Assembly (NCBI RefSeq): GCF_030687575.1
Contig: NZ_CP117439.1
Location: forward strand, 3,897,501-3,961,500
Origin: Pseudomonas sp. FP2309
GTDB taxonomy: Bacteria > Pseudomonadota > Gammaproteobacteria > Pseudomonadales > Pseudomonadaceae
Length of the DNA stretch: 64,000 bases
Direction: 5' to 3'
The notes below the pieces were generated by a model that saw only the letters and a program-made list of their open reading frames with translations, searched no databases and was not told the origin of the DNA. This document shows, piece after piece, positions 29,485-37,160 of this stretch. The position numbers and the translations under genes are program-made. The stretch's first letter is position 1, and each line of letters opens with the position of its first letter.

Positions 29485-29934
29485 ATGATGAACGACGGTA
29501 ACGAGTGGCAATCGGCACTTCCCGAGTTCCTGCTCGAGGCGCAAAGCCTGCTGGCCAAATCGGAAGAGTGCCTGAGCCACCTGCATTTGATCCGAAACGA
29601 CAGTGACGCCATCGACTGCATAAAAACCAGCCTGATCAGGCTGGCCGAAAAAGCCGATTGCCTGGCGCTGCTGGCGATCAGCGAATTCTCGCGGCACATC
29701 CAATGCCTGATCGCCAATGCCGAAAACCCGCTTCAACTGCATGATCAAGCCCTTGACGCACTGCATGACTGCCTGACCTTGCTCGCGTGGCAGTTGGAGT
29801 TGATCGACGCAAAAACCGGTCAGCTGACATTGGACGAGACCGAACAAACCACGTTGATCGCCACGGTTGCCGTACAGATCCCGCAAAAGGGCTTGGGTCA
29901 TAAACCGCAGCAACGTATGCATCACGCGTCTTGA
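29485..29934 (+). CDS. Small helical Hpt-like protein without the phospho-accepting histidine
   Basis: 149 residues from the ATG at 29485 (a second ATG follows directly). By eye it aligns with the P1/Hpt domain of CheA in this window: FLLEAQSLLAKSEECL against FLVEAGEILEQLSEQL, and CIKTSLIRLAEKADCL against AIFRGFHTVKGGAGFL. The phospho-accepting histidine of CheA (His49) falls on isoleucine, and the Gly-Gly after it is lost. It would therefore be a four-helix protein able to bind a receiver domain but not to carry phosphate. The basic C-terminal tail (HKPQQRMHH) is unusual. The call is inference from weak similarity; a plain hypothetical helical protein is the alternative. Confidence 0.5.
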   Translation: MMNDGNEWQSALPEFLLEAQSLLAKSEECLSHLHLIRNDSDAIDCIKTSLIRLAEKADCLALLAISEFSRHIQCLIANAENPLQLHDQALDALHDCLTLLAWQLELIDAKTGQLTLDETEQTTLIATVAVQIPQKGLGHKPQQRMHHAS

Positions 29935-30304
29935 CGACTCAGCATCTCGTACTCGACCTGTAGTTATCCGAAAACGACAAATTCAACCTATCTTTTGCAA
30001 CTAAATATTGCGCAAAAAGATATCAATTAGCCACTAATTGTAACAACGATACAAACCGATTGAATTACGTTAACTTCCCCACTCCCTCAACTCCGGGTTT
30101 ACTATCCCGGGGTGTTCACGCGGTTAATAACCCGCAAGGCAAGGCACCAGGCGACCAACGGTAAGAGTGGTGGTACTATGCCCCCGCTCGAAGTGACTCA
30201 ACTTCATGATGCAAATAAACGAATCAATAACGTACTCCAAACACAGCCCGGCCAATCGCCATGACCGGTCTTCCTGCAGTGAACCTTCATTGGCTCCATC
30301 CGCT
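29935..30304. other. AT-richer intergenic region before the histidine kinase
   Basis: No gene supported. The base composition is clearly more AT-rich than its surroundings. Inverted repeats: TATCTTTTGC with GCAAAAAGATA (29989-30022, one bulge), CAATTAG-CCA-CTAATTG (30024-30040, perfect) and CCGGG/CCCGG (30093-30110). The frame of the kinase is open from 30206, but its codon use there is unlike the gene, so this part is treated as leader. Confidence 0.4.
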
Positions 30305-31198
30305 ATGCATGCCAGCCTAAAGACCCTCATCGCCAGGTCAACGTCCCGCAGCAATGCACGCCGTTTGATCCTCGCCCTGTGCCTTGGCTCGCTGCTGTTG
30401 AGCCTGTGGGCCTACAGTCAATCCGCGCCGCTGCCACTTCTGGTATTGCTGCTTAACCTGGCCACGCTGCTCGTGGTGGGCGCGCAACAGTGGTACTCGC
30501 GTAAATCCATCAAGTTCCACCCCCAGGAACTCGCCGAGCGCCTGCTGCAGGTGCAGGAAAACGAACGCCACCGCCTCAGCCGCGAACTGCATGATGACAT
30601 CGGCCAATTGCTCACCGCCGCCAAGCTGCAAAGCGAATGGCTCAAGCGGCGCCTGCCGGATGAGCTGCAAAGCCAGTGCACGGTGCTGTGCAACACCCTG
30701 AATGAGACCCTGGCCAAGGTGCGCGACGTCTCGGCTATCCTCAACCCCCGGCAGCTGGCCAGCCTGGGCCTGGAAGCCAGCCTGCGGGCGCACCTGCTCA
30801 AAACCCTGGAAAATACCCCGGTGCACTGGAGCCTGGAATGCCACCAGCGGCTGACCGGCATTCCGGAAGAAATGGCCGTGGCGGCCTTTCGCATTACCCA
30901 GGAAGCAGTGACCAACATGCTGCGCCATGCCCAGGCGCGTAACTTGCTGGTGCGCCTGCAACGCCTGCCCGAAGGCCTGTCGCTGATTATCTGCGATGAC
31001 GGCCAGGGTTTTTCACCCGCCATCAACCCCGGCCTGGAAGGGCAACGGGGCATGGCGGGTATGTCCGAGCGGGTTGATCAACTGGGCGGTCGCTTGTCCG
31101 TCAGCAGCCAGCCTGGCGAAGGCACGCGGATCGACGCGCTTTTCCCCTGGGCGCCGCGCGCCCTCGAACGGGCCAGTTCCCCTAAGGTTATCGAGTGA
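30305..31198 (+). CDS. Membrane sensor histidine kinase, NarX/DesK type
   Basis: 297 residues from the ATG at 30305; an earlier in-frame ATG at 30206 would add 33 residues with poor codon use. Two membrane segments (about 19-37 and 42-60) with a very short periplasmic loop, then a HisKA_3 dimerisation domain with the phospho-acceptor in LSRELHDDIGQLL (His96), and a HATPase domain with CDDGQGFSP and GMAGMSERV. With so small a loop the signal is probably sensed in the membrane or the cytoplasm. Its TGA overlaps the GTG start of the response regulator, so the pair is coupled. The stimulus is unknown. Confidence 0.88.
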   Translation: MHASLKTLIARSTSRSNARRLILALCLGSLLLSLWAYSQSAPLPLLVLLLNLATLLVVGAQQWYSRKSIKFHPQELAERLLQVQENERHRLSRELHDDIGQLLTAAKLQSEWLKRRLPDELQSQCTVLCNTLNETLAKVRDVSAILNPRQLASLGLEASLRAHLLKTLENTPVHWSLECHQRLTGIPEEMAVAAFRITQEAVTNMLRHAQARNLLVRLQRLPEGLSLIICDDGQGFSPAINPGLEGQRGMAGMSERVDQLGGRLSVSSQPGEGTRIDALFPWAPRALERASSPKVIE

Positions 31199-31854
31199 CG
31201 TGCACATTACTGTTGGTGGATGACCACGTGCTGATCAGGGCCGGCGTACGCGCGCTGATCCAAGACATGCCCGGCTATACGGTGGTCGGCGAAGCCAGCG
31301 ATGGCGCGCAATTGCTGGAGCAGTTTCACGCCTTGCAGCCCGATATCGTTCTGCTGGACCTCTCGATGAAGCACACCGGCGGCCTGGACGCCTTGCAGCA
31401 ACTCAAGCGCGTGTACCCCAACAGCAAAGTGCTGATCCTGTCGATGCACACCGACCCGGAACTGATCATGTGCGGGCTGGAGGCCGGCGCCCATGGCTAC
31501 CTGCTCAAAGACACCACCGCCAACGAGCTGGAACACGCACTGCTGGCGTTGCGCAACAACGAGCGCTACCTGAGCCCGGCCATCGCCCACACCGTGATCA
31601 CCCAAGCCCTGGTGCGCAGCGGCGGCGGCACCACCCCGGCAGGCCACAGCCATAACCTCACCGCCCGCCAACTGGAAATCCTGCGCCTGATCGTGCGCGG
31701 CAAGTCCACTCGGGAAATTGCCCACGGCCTTGGCCTGAGCATCAAGACGGTGGAAGCGCACCGCTCGCAAATCATGAAGCGTCTGCAGATTTTCGACGTG
31801 GCGGGCCTGGTGTTATTCGCCGTGCGTGAGCAGATCATCAGCCTGGACGACTAA
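31195..31854 (+). CDS. NarL/FixJ-family response regulator
   Basis: 219 residues from a GTG that overlaps the kinase stop. Receiver domain about 3-120 (LLLVDDHVLIRAG; Asp55 in IVLLDLSM; the lysine in YLLKDTT), then a LuxR-type helix-turn-helix about 152-212 (LTARQLEILRLIVRGKSTREI and KTVEAHRSQIMKRL, both canonical). It is the partner of the preceding kinase. The 3' end overlaps the end of the convergent lipid-kinase gene by 42 bp. Confidence 0.92.
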   Translation: MTCTLLLVDDHVLIRAGVRALIQDMPGYTVVGEASDGAQLLEQFHALQPDIVLLDLSMKHTGGLDALQQLKRVYPNSKVLILSMHTDPELIMCGLEAGAHGYLLKDTTANELEHALLALRNNERYLSPAIAHTVITQALVRSGGGTTPAGHSHNLTARQLEILRLIVRGKSTREIAHGLGLSIKTVEAHRSQIMKRLQIFDVAGLVLFAVREQIISLDD

Positions 31855-32733
31855 GGGCGAACCCAGCGGCAGGTGCACGCGAAGCGCCGCCGGCAAGGCC
31901 TCAAAACGCAGATCGTCGCCCTCGAGCGGCTCGCCGTCGAGATTGATGTAAAGCCCTTCGGCCTGCTTGATCTGCACCCATGGCAAGCGTGCACGCACGA
32001 ACATGGCGTCCAGGCCCCAGCCGTTGCTCATCAGCTCGCGCAAGGCGCCCACCACCTCTTGGGGCGCCGGCAGGATACTGACGTCGAGCAAGCCATCATC
32101 GGCCATGGCGCCGGGGCATAGTTCATGCCCACCGCCGGCCTGGCGACCGTTACCGATGCCCAGCGCCAGCAGCTCGCCTTTCCAGTGAAAGTCCGGCCCA
32201 TCCAGCTCGGCATAGGCCGCCGTGAGCTCGCTGAAACGCGTCAACCCGGTGAACAGATAGGCGGCACCACCTAAGATTTTTTTCAAGTCTTCAGAGGTAT
32301 TGGCAGTCACTTGGCTGCCGAAGCCGCCGGTGGCCATATTCAGGAAGATTTGCCCGCCGACACGGCCGAGGTCGATCGCCCGCGGCGGCACGTCCAGCAA
32401 CGCCAAGGCCATCGCAGGTTCCAGCGGCACCCCCGCGGCCTTGGCGAAATCATTGGCAGTGCCCAGCGGCATCAGCACCAGGCTGGCATCGGTCCGGGCC
32501 TGGGCCATCGCTTCGGCGACATCGCGCAAGGTGCCATCTCCGCCACCCGCGATGATCCGGGTATACCCGGCGTCCAAGGCTTCTTCAACCAGGCGCCGGG
32601 CGTCGCCGCCCTCCCACGTGACCCGTACCGCCAACTCCCAGCCTTGCTCACGCCGGGCCTGCACGGCGGCGCGCACGTCCTCGTTGAGGGCCTGCTTGCC
32701 GTGAAGGATCAACAGTGCTTTGGGAGTGGTCAT
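31813..32733 (-). CDS. yegS: YegS-type lipid kinase (diacylglycerol kinase family)
   Basis: 306 residues. The catalytic-domain signature GGGDGTLRDVAEAM (about 63-76) and LGTANDFAKAAGVP (about 92-105) define the DAGK/YegS family. The second, beta-rich domain has GNGRQAGGGHELCPGAMADDG and ends with LDGEPLEG, where a conserved acidic residue is normal. YegS phosphorylates phosphatidylglycerol in E. coli; the natural role is unclear. Alone on the minus strand, it converges with the response regulator and overlaps its last 14 codons. Confidence 0.92.
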   Translation of the reverse strand: MTTPKALLILHGKQALNEDVRAAVQARREQGWELAVRVTWEGGDARRLVEEALDAGYTRIIAGGGDGTLRDVAEAMAQARTDASLVLMPLGTANDFAKAAGVPLEPAMALALLDVPPRAIDLGRVGGQIFLNMATGGFGSQVTANTSEDLKKILGGAAYLFTGLTRFSELTAAYAELDGPDFHWKGELLALGIGNGRQAGGGHELCPGAMADDGLLDVSILPAPQEVVGALRELMSNGWGLDAMFVRARLPWVQIKQAEGLYINLDGEPLEGDDLRFEALPAALRVHLPLGSPLVVQADDLLTHGE

Positions 32734-32865
32734 CGAGGGAAATCTCCTGGTTCAAAAATGCTCGCAGGATGTGGACCTTGAACCAGTAGGGAAAGTGCAG
32801 CCACAAGCGCCAAGTTATCAGCGGCAAGCCAAAACTCGACACGTGCCGCTTGAATCTCGAAGCTT

Positions 32866-33261
32866 TCAGCCGCCCTTATGCAACTTACTCATCAATTGCG
32901 CTTCGGCCTGGGTCAAGCCGCACGACTGGGTCAGCTCATCCACCGTCGCCCCCATGCCCACCAATTTCGCCGCCTGGGCAAACGACAGGCTGGAGGGGTC
33001 ACGCTGCTCGATCTGCGCCAGTTTGTCCGGCAACGGCCCGAGAATGGCGCGCAGTTCATGCACCTCATCCCCCACCTTCACCGCACTTTGCTGGTAGTGA
33101 TCGACACGCTTGACCAGCTCCAGGATGCGCCGGTCCCGCAACGCATCGCGCTCGGCCTGTTGCAACGCCAGCTCCCGCTGCTGGCGCACGTAGCGCAGAA
33201 AAAACGCAAGTGTCCCGGCCCACAACAGGGCCAGGACAATCACCAGGGCCTCAAAGAACAA
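32866..33261 (-). CDS. DUF2802 membrane-anchored protein of the chemotaxis operon
   Basis: 131 residues from a TTG that directly follows the cheW stop (TGATTG); GGAGAG lies about 9 nt upstream inside cheW. One N-terminal membrane helix (ALVIVLALLWAGTLAFFLRYV), a coiled coil (about 25-75) and a C-terminal helix-turn-helix-like part (LSFAQAAKLVGMGATVDEL) that is the DUF2802 signature. The gene is the last of the cheA-to-cheW operon and has the same place in other pseudomonads, so a role in the chemoreceptor array or its polar placement is likely but unproven. Confidence 0.78.
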   Translation of the reverse strand: MFFEALVIVLALLWAGTLAFFLRYVRQQRELALQQAERDALRDRRILELVKRVDHYQQSAVKVGDEVHELRAILGPLPDKLAQIEQRDPSSLSFAQAAKLVGMGATVDELTQSCGLTQAEAQLMSKLHKGG

Positions 33262-33744
33262 TCAGATACTCTCCAGTTCCGACCATTCTTCTTCGCTCAT
33301 CATCTTGTCCAGCTCAACCAGAATCAGCAGTTCGTTGTTCTTGTTGCACACGCCCTGGATGAACTTGGCCGATTCTTCGTTGCCCACGTTCGGCGCGGTT
33401 TCCACTTCCGATTGGCGCAGGTAAACCACTTCGGCGACGCTGTCGACCATGATGCCAACCACTTGCTTATCGGCTTCGATGATGACGATACGCGTGTTGT
33501 CGCTGACTTCGACGGTATCCAGGCCAAAGCGCTGGCGGGTGTCGATGACCGTCACCACGTTGCCGCGCAGGTTGATGATGCCCAGCACGTAGCTTGGCGC
33601 ACCCGGGACCGGCGCGATCTCGGTGTAGCGCAGCACTTCCTGCACGCGCATCACGTTAATGCCGTAGGTTTCATTGTCCAGTTTGAAGGTAACCCATTGC
33701 AGGATCGGATCATCCAAACCTTGTGCAGACGCTGACTTGTTCAT
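33262..33744 (-). CDS. cheW: Chemotaxis coupling protein CheW
   Basis: 160 residues from the ATG at 33744, which gives MNKSASAQGLDDPILQ; the open frame extends 27 codons upstream but with poor codon use. One CheW domain (about 17-150): WVTFKLDNETYGINVMRVQEVL, the loop PGAPSYVLGIINLRGNVVTVID, and ESAKFIQGVCNKNNELLILVEL. It bridges receptors and CheA in the array. It lies between parP and the DUF2802 gene. Confidence 0.96.
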   Translation of the reverse strand: MNKSASAQGLDDPILQWVTFKLDNETYGINVMRVQEVLRYTEIAPVPGAPSYVLGIINLRGNVVTVIDTRQRFGLDTVEVSDNTRIVIIEADKQVVGIMVDSVAEVVYLRQSEVETAPNVGNEESAKFIQGVCNKNNELLILVELDKMMSEEEWSELESI

Positions 33745-33825
33745 AGCTGTGACCCCTTCAAATGCCGATGTAGGCGGCGTGTGTACTTCTTTTGGCCTTA
33801 CTCGCGCGCGGCCCTTATTGTTCAA

Positions 33826-34629
33826 TCAACTGCGTTTGGTAACCGGCATCGCTTTGACGGCACCGCTGGCGATCAACTCGGCCAGTTCGGCGACGTCAAG
33901 CAACGCGCACATATGTTCGATCACGGTGCCCGCCAGCCAAGGCCGCTGGCCCCGGTGGCTGCGCCATTTAATTTCATTGGGGTCCAGGCGCAACGAGCGG
34001 CTGACTTGATGCACCGCCAGCCCCCATTCGTAGCCCTGCACCGAAATCACGTATTGCAAGCCCTGGCGGAAGTCATCGCGGTAGCGGTCGGGCATCACCC
34101 AGCGCGCGGTGTCCAGCACCTTGAGGTTGCCGGCCTGGCTCGGCAGGATGCCAAGGAACCACTCCGGCTGCCCGAACAACGGCGTCAGCTCCTGGCCTTC
34201 CAGGGAATAGATCGACCCCAGACACACCAGCGGTACCGCCAGGGTCAACCCGGCAACGTCGAACAGCAAACATTCGAACGGCTCGGCTGCCCAGGCCGGG
34301 CGCCCGTCACCGGTGACCGGCGGCGGCGTTATGCTCGGCGGCAGATGCACTTCCACGACGGGCTCGACCACCACTGGCGCCACCACGGCGGGCGCGCTCG
34401 GCACCACTACCGGCGCGACCACTTGCGCATCGCGGGCCTGCTCTTCCAATACGGCCAGCTGGAACTCATCCAGCGTGCTCGATGCCGGCACGTCCAGCGC
34501 AGGCTCGAGTACCAGGATCGGCTCCGGCAGTTCTTCCTCGGTCGCATCCTGCAACAAGGCATCCAGATAGGATTCCAGCGCCAGTTGCGGCCGGGTCTTG
34601 ACCTTGAGTTCCACGGGACGGTTCATCAT
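33826..34629 (-). CDS. parP: CheW-domain array localisation protein ParP
   Basis: 267 residues. The N-terminal part (1-115) is Pro/Val/Ala-rich and acidic with no fold I recognise; the C-terminal part (about 118-260) is a CheW-like domain (FECLLFDVAGLTLAVPLVCLGSIYSLE, spanning two strands). It overlaps the parC gene by one base (stop TGA, start ATG). In Vibrio the matching CheW-like protein ParP ties the ATPase ParC to CheA and keeps arrays at the pole. The name is given by this gene order and architecture. A second ATG at 34626 is possible. Confidence 0.83.
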   Translation of the reverse strand: MMNRPVELKVKTRPQLALESYLDALLQDATEEELPEPILVLEPALDVPASSTLDEFQLAVLEEQARDAQVVAPVVVPSAPAVVAPVVVEPVVEVHLPPSITPPPVTGDGRPAWAAEPFECLLFDVAGLTLAVPLVCLGSIYSLEGQELTPLFGQPEWFLGILPSQAGNLKVLDTARWVMPDRYRDDFRQGLQYVISVQGYEWGLAVHQVSRSLRLDPNEIKWRSHRGQRPWLAGTVIEHMCALLDVAELAELIASGAVKAMPVTKRS

Positions 34630-35417
34630 CAGGCCACCTGCGCCACAAGCTGCTGGGACAGCAGGTGTTTGAGTAACGCGCGATAGGCCAGAACGCCGCG
34701 GCTTTTACCGTCGAACTGCGACGGCGTGAGCCCGGCACGACTGGCATCGCGCAAGCGCGTATCCACGGGGATGTAACCGTTCCAGATGGTCTCCGGGTAG
34801 GCGTCGCGCAGCACGCGCAAGGTACCCATCGACGCCTGAGTACGGCGGTCGAACAGGGTCGGCACGATGCTGTACGGCAGTGCCTGTTTGCGCGAACGGT
34901 TGATCATCGCCAACGTGCTGACCATACGCTCCAGGCCCTTGACCGCCAGGTGCTCGGTCTGCACCGGGATCACCAATTGCTGGCTGGCCGCCAGGGCGTT
35001 GACCATCAGCACGCCCAGCAACGGTGGGCTGTCGATGATGGCGTAGTCGAAATCCTGCCAAAGTTGCGCCAGGGTCTTGGCGATCACCAGGCCCAAACCG
35101 CTCTGCCCCGGCGACTGACGCTCAAGGGTGGCCAGCGCGGTGCTCGATGGCAGCAGGGAAATACTCTCGCTACTGGTGGGCAGCAACAATTGGCCGGGCA
35201 AGTCGCTCGGCACACTGCCCTTGTGCAGGAACAGGTCGAAACAGCTGTGCTCCAGGGCATCCGGGTCGTAACCGAAATAGCTGGTCATCGAGCCATGGGG
35301 GTCGAGGTCAACCACGACCACGCGCTTGCCCGCTTCGGCCAGCAAGCCGGCTAAGGCGATGGAGGTGGTGGTCTTGCCGACCCCACCTTTTTGATTGGCA
35401 ACTGCCCAGACTCTCAT
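34629..35417 (-). CDS. parC: ParA-like ATPase ParC of the chemotaxis cluster
   Basis: 262 residues from the ATG at 35417, which puts the deviant Walker A motif NQKGGVGKTTTS near the N-terminus; upstream in-frame codons are not convincing. Other ParA motifs: VVVVDLDPHGSM (Walker A' and switch region) and YAIIDSPPLLG (Walker B). Unlike plasmid ParA it lacks an N-terminal DNA-binding domain. It belongs to the group that places chemotaxis arrays at the cell pole with ParP. It should not be confused with topoisomerase IV ParC. Confidence 0.87.
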   Translation of the reverse strand: MRVWAVANQKGGVGKTTTSIALAGLLAEAGKRVVVVDLDPHGSMTSYFGYDPDALEHSCFDLFLHKGSVPSDLPGQLLLPTSSESISLLPSSTALATLERQSPGQSGLGLVIAKTLAQLWQDFDYAIIDSPPLLGVLMVNALAASQQLVIPVQTEHLAVKGLERMVSTLAMINRSRKQALPYSIVPTLFDRRTQASMGTLRVLRDAYPETIWNGYIPVDTRLRDASRAGLTPSQFDGKSRGVLAYRALLKHLLSQQLVAQVA

Positions 35418-35467
35418 TCGGATGGTTCCTCCCGGTGGGCACATGCGCGACCGAGACATTGCATAAG

Positions 35468-36355
35468 TTATTGAGCCGGTGACGGAGAATTGACGGCACT
35501 CTGCCGAACCGGCGGCTTAACAGGGGCCGGTGCAGTTTGTGTGCCAGCACGCTTCAAAGCCGCGTCCGGTGTTGCATTGGCGGTGCCCGTACCAGTCAGG
35601 CTACGGCGCACATCCAGGTTTCGTGAGACCACCAACACCACTCGACGGTTGCGCGCGCGGCCTTCGAACGTGGCGTTATTGGCCACCGGCTGGAACTCGC
35701 CATAACCCACCGACGCCAGGCGCCCTGGGTTCACACCCTGCATCGCAAGCATGCGCACGATGCTCGCGGCACGCGCCGAGGACAGCTCCCAGTTGGTCGG
35801 GTACTGCGCCGTACTGATCGGCACATTGTCGGTAAAGCCTTCGACATGCACCGGGTTGTCGAACGGTTTGAGGATCGCCGCCACCTTGTCGATGATGGTG
35901 AACGCCTGGTCGCTGGGCATCGCATCGGCACTGGCGAACAGCAGGCTGGAATTAAGCTCGATCTCGACCCACAACTCGTTGCCGCGCACAGTCATCTGGT
36001 TGGAGCTGATCAGGTCGCCAAACGCCGCGCTGATGTCATCGGCGATGCTTTTGAGCGGGTCGCTGGTGCCGCCCACGCCGGCAGCGGTTTCATCACTGTC
36101 GTTAACCAGCGGTTTGGCCGGCGTCACGGTCCTGGGCCGCTCTTCACCGATAGGGATCGGCTTGAGTGCGCGATCGGTATCGTTGAACACGCCGATCAGC
36201 GCCTGGGAAATGACTTTGTACTTGCCTTCGTTGATCGACGAGATGGAATACATCACCACAAAAAACGCGAACAGCAGGGTGATGAAATCCGCGTAGGACA
36301 CCAGCCAGCGTTCGTGGTTAACGTGTTCTTCAGGCTCGCGACGGCGACGGCTCAC
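35468..36355 (-). CDS. motD: Flagellar stator protein MotD (MotB family)
   Basis: 295 residues from a GTG at 36355 (VSRRRREPEEHVNHERW), chosen because AGAGAGG lies 8 nt upstream. One membrane helix (LVSYADFITLLFAFFVVMYS) carries the proton-binding aspartate of the MotB family (Asp in SYAD). The peptidoglycan-binding OmpA-like domain follows (about 125-255, VEGFTDNVPIS and NWELSSARAASIVR), then a Pro/Ala/Thr-rich tail. MotCD is the second stator of pseudomonads and supports swarming and swimming in viscous media. Confidence 0.94.
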   Translation of the reverse strand: MSRRRREPEEHVNHERWLVSYADFITLLFAFFVVMYSISSINEGKYKVISQALIGVFNDTDRALKPIPIGEERPRTVTPAKPLVNDSDETAAGVGGTSDPLKSIADDISAAFGDLISSNQMTVRGNELWVEIELNSSLLFASADAMPSDQAFTIIDKVAAILKPFDNPVHVEGFTDNVPISTAQYPTNWELSSARAASIVRMLAMQGVNPGRLASVGYGEFQPVANNATFEGRARNRRVVLVVSRNLDVRRSLTGTGTANATPDAALKRAGTQTAPAPVKPPVRQSAVNSPSPAQ

Positions 36356-36419
36356 AGGCAGGCACCTCTCTGTACACAACGTTCGTAGCCGCACTGCCAC
36401 AAGTAAGTGTTCATGCCCA

Positions 36420-37160
36420 TCAATCCATGAAGCCCTGGAGCTTGAGTTCGATGGAGCGTGGGTTCTCGCCCTCGGCGATCGACAGGATCCCTTCGAGCAA
36501 CATTTCGCGGTAACGCGACTGGCGCATGGCAATCGACTTGAGCTTGCTCGCCACCGGCAGCAACACCAGGTTGGCACTGGCAACCCCGTAAATGGTGGCG
36601 ACGAACGCCACGGCGATGCCGCTGCCCAGTTGCGAAGGGTCGGCGAGGTTGCCCATCACATGGATCAACCCCATCACTGCACCGATGATGCCGATGGTCG
36701 GCGCATAGCCGCCCATGCTTTCAAAGACTTTGGCGGCGTTGATATCGCGGCTTTCCTGGGTGTAGAAATCCACCTCGAGAATGCTGCGGATAGCCTCCGG
36801 CTCGGCGCCGTCCACCAGCAATTGCAGGCCTTTGCGTGCGTAGCTGTCGGGCTCGGCATCGGCCACGCCTTCCAGGCCCAGCAGGCCTTCCTTGCGTGCG
36901 GTGAGGCTCCAGTTGACGACACGGTCGATGCCGCCCGCCAGGTCCACGCGCGGCGGGAAAATGATCCAGATCACAATCTGCATCGCACGCTTGAACGAAC
37001 TCATCGGCGATTGCAGCAAGGCGGCGCCCACGGTGCCGCCAATCACAATCAGTGCCGCCGGGCCGTTGGCCAGGGCGCCAAGGTGGCCGCCCTCCAAGTA
37101 GTTGCCGCCAATGATCGCGACAAACGCCATGATGATGCCGATCAGGCTCAACACATCCAT
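36420..37160 (-). CDS. motC: Flagellar stator protein MotC (MotA family)
   Basis: 246 residues with the four membrane helices of MotA proteins: near 5-20, 30-47, 148-165 and 180-200. The cytoplasmic loop between helices 2 and 3 holds the charged residues that meet the rotor. MGGYAPTIGIIGAVMGLIHVM is the conserved third helix. Its ATG overlaps the cheB stop (TGATG), and motD follows 64 bp later. Together with MotD it makes the ion channel of the second stator. Confidence 0.95.
   Translation of the reverse strand: MDVLSLIGIIMAFVAIIGGNYLEGGHLGALANGPAALIVIGGTVGAALLQSPMSSFKRAMQIVIWIIFPPRVDLAGGIDRVVNWSLTARKEGLLGLEGVADAEPDSYARKGLQLLVDGAEPEAIRSILEVDFYTQESRDINAAKVFESMGGYAPTIGIIGAVMGLIHVMGNLADPSQLGSGIAVAFVATIYGVASANLVLLPVASKLKSIAMRQSRYREMLLEGILSIAEGENPRSIELKLQGFMD

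Noticed and set aside
30124..30354. 76-codon minus-strand frame before the kinase
   Set aside because: Codon use is unlike the genome and it overlaps the kinase start; no domain seen.
32815..32841. Possible sigma28 promoter for the lipid kinase (GCTGATAA with TCGAGTTT)
   Set aside because: The spacer is 9 nt instead of 11 and the -10 has a mismatch.
33467..33493. GCCGATAA on the minus strand inside cheW
   Set aside because: The expected -35 position reads GCGTATCG, which does not resemble TCAAG or TAAAG; the -10 match comes from cheW codons.
36356..36583. N-terminal extension of MotD
   Set aside because: It overlaps motC in another frame and is Arg/Ser-rich; the GTG at 36355 has a good ribosome-binding site.
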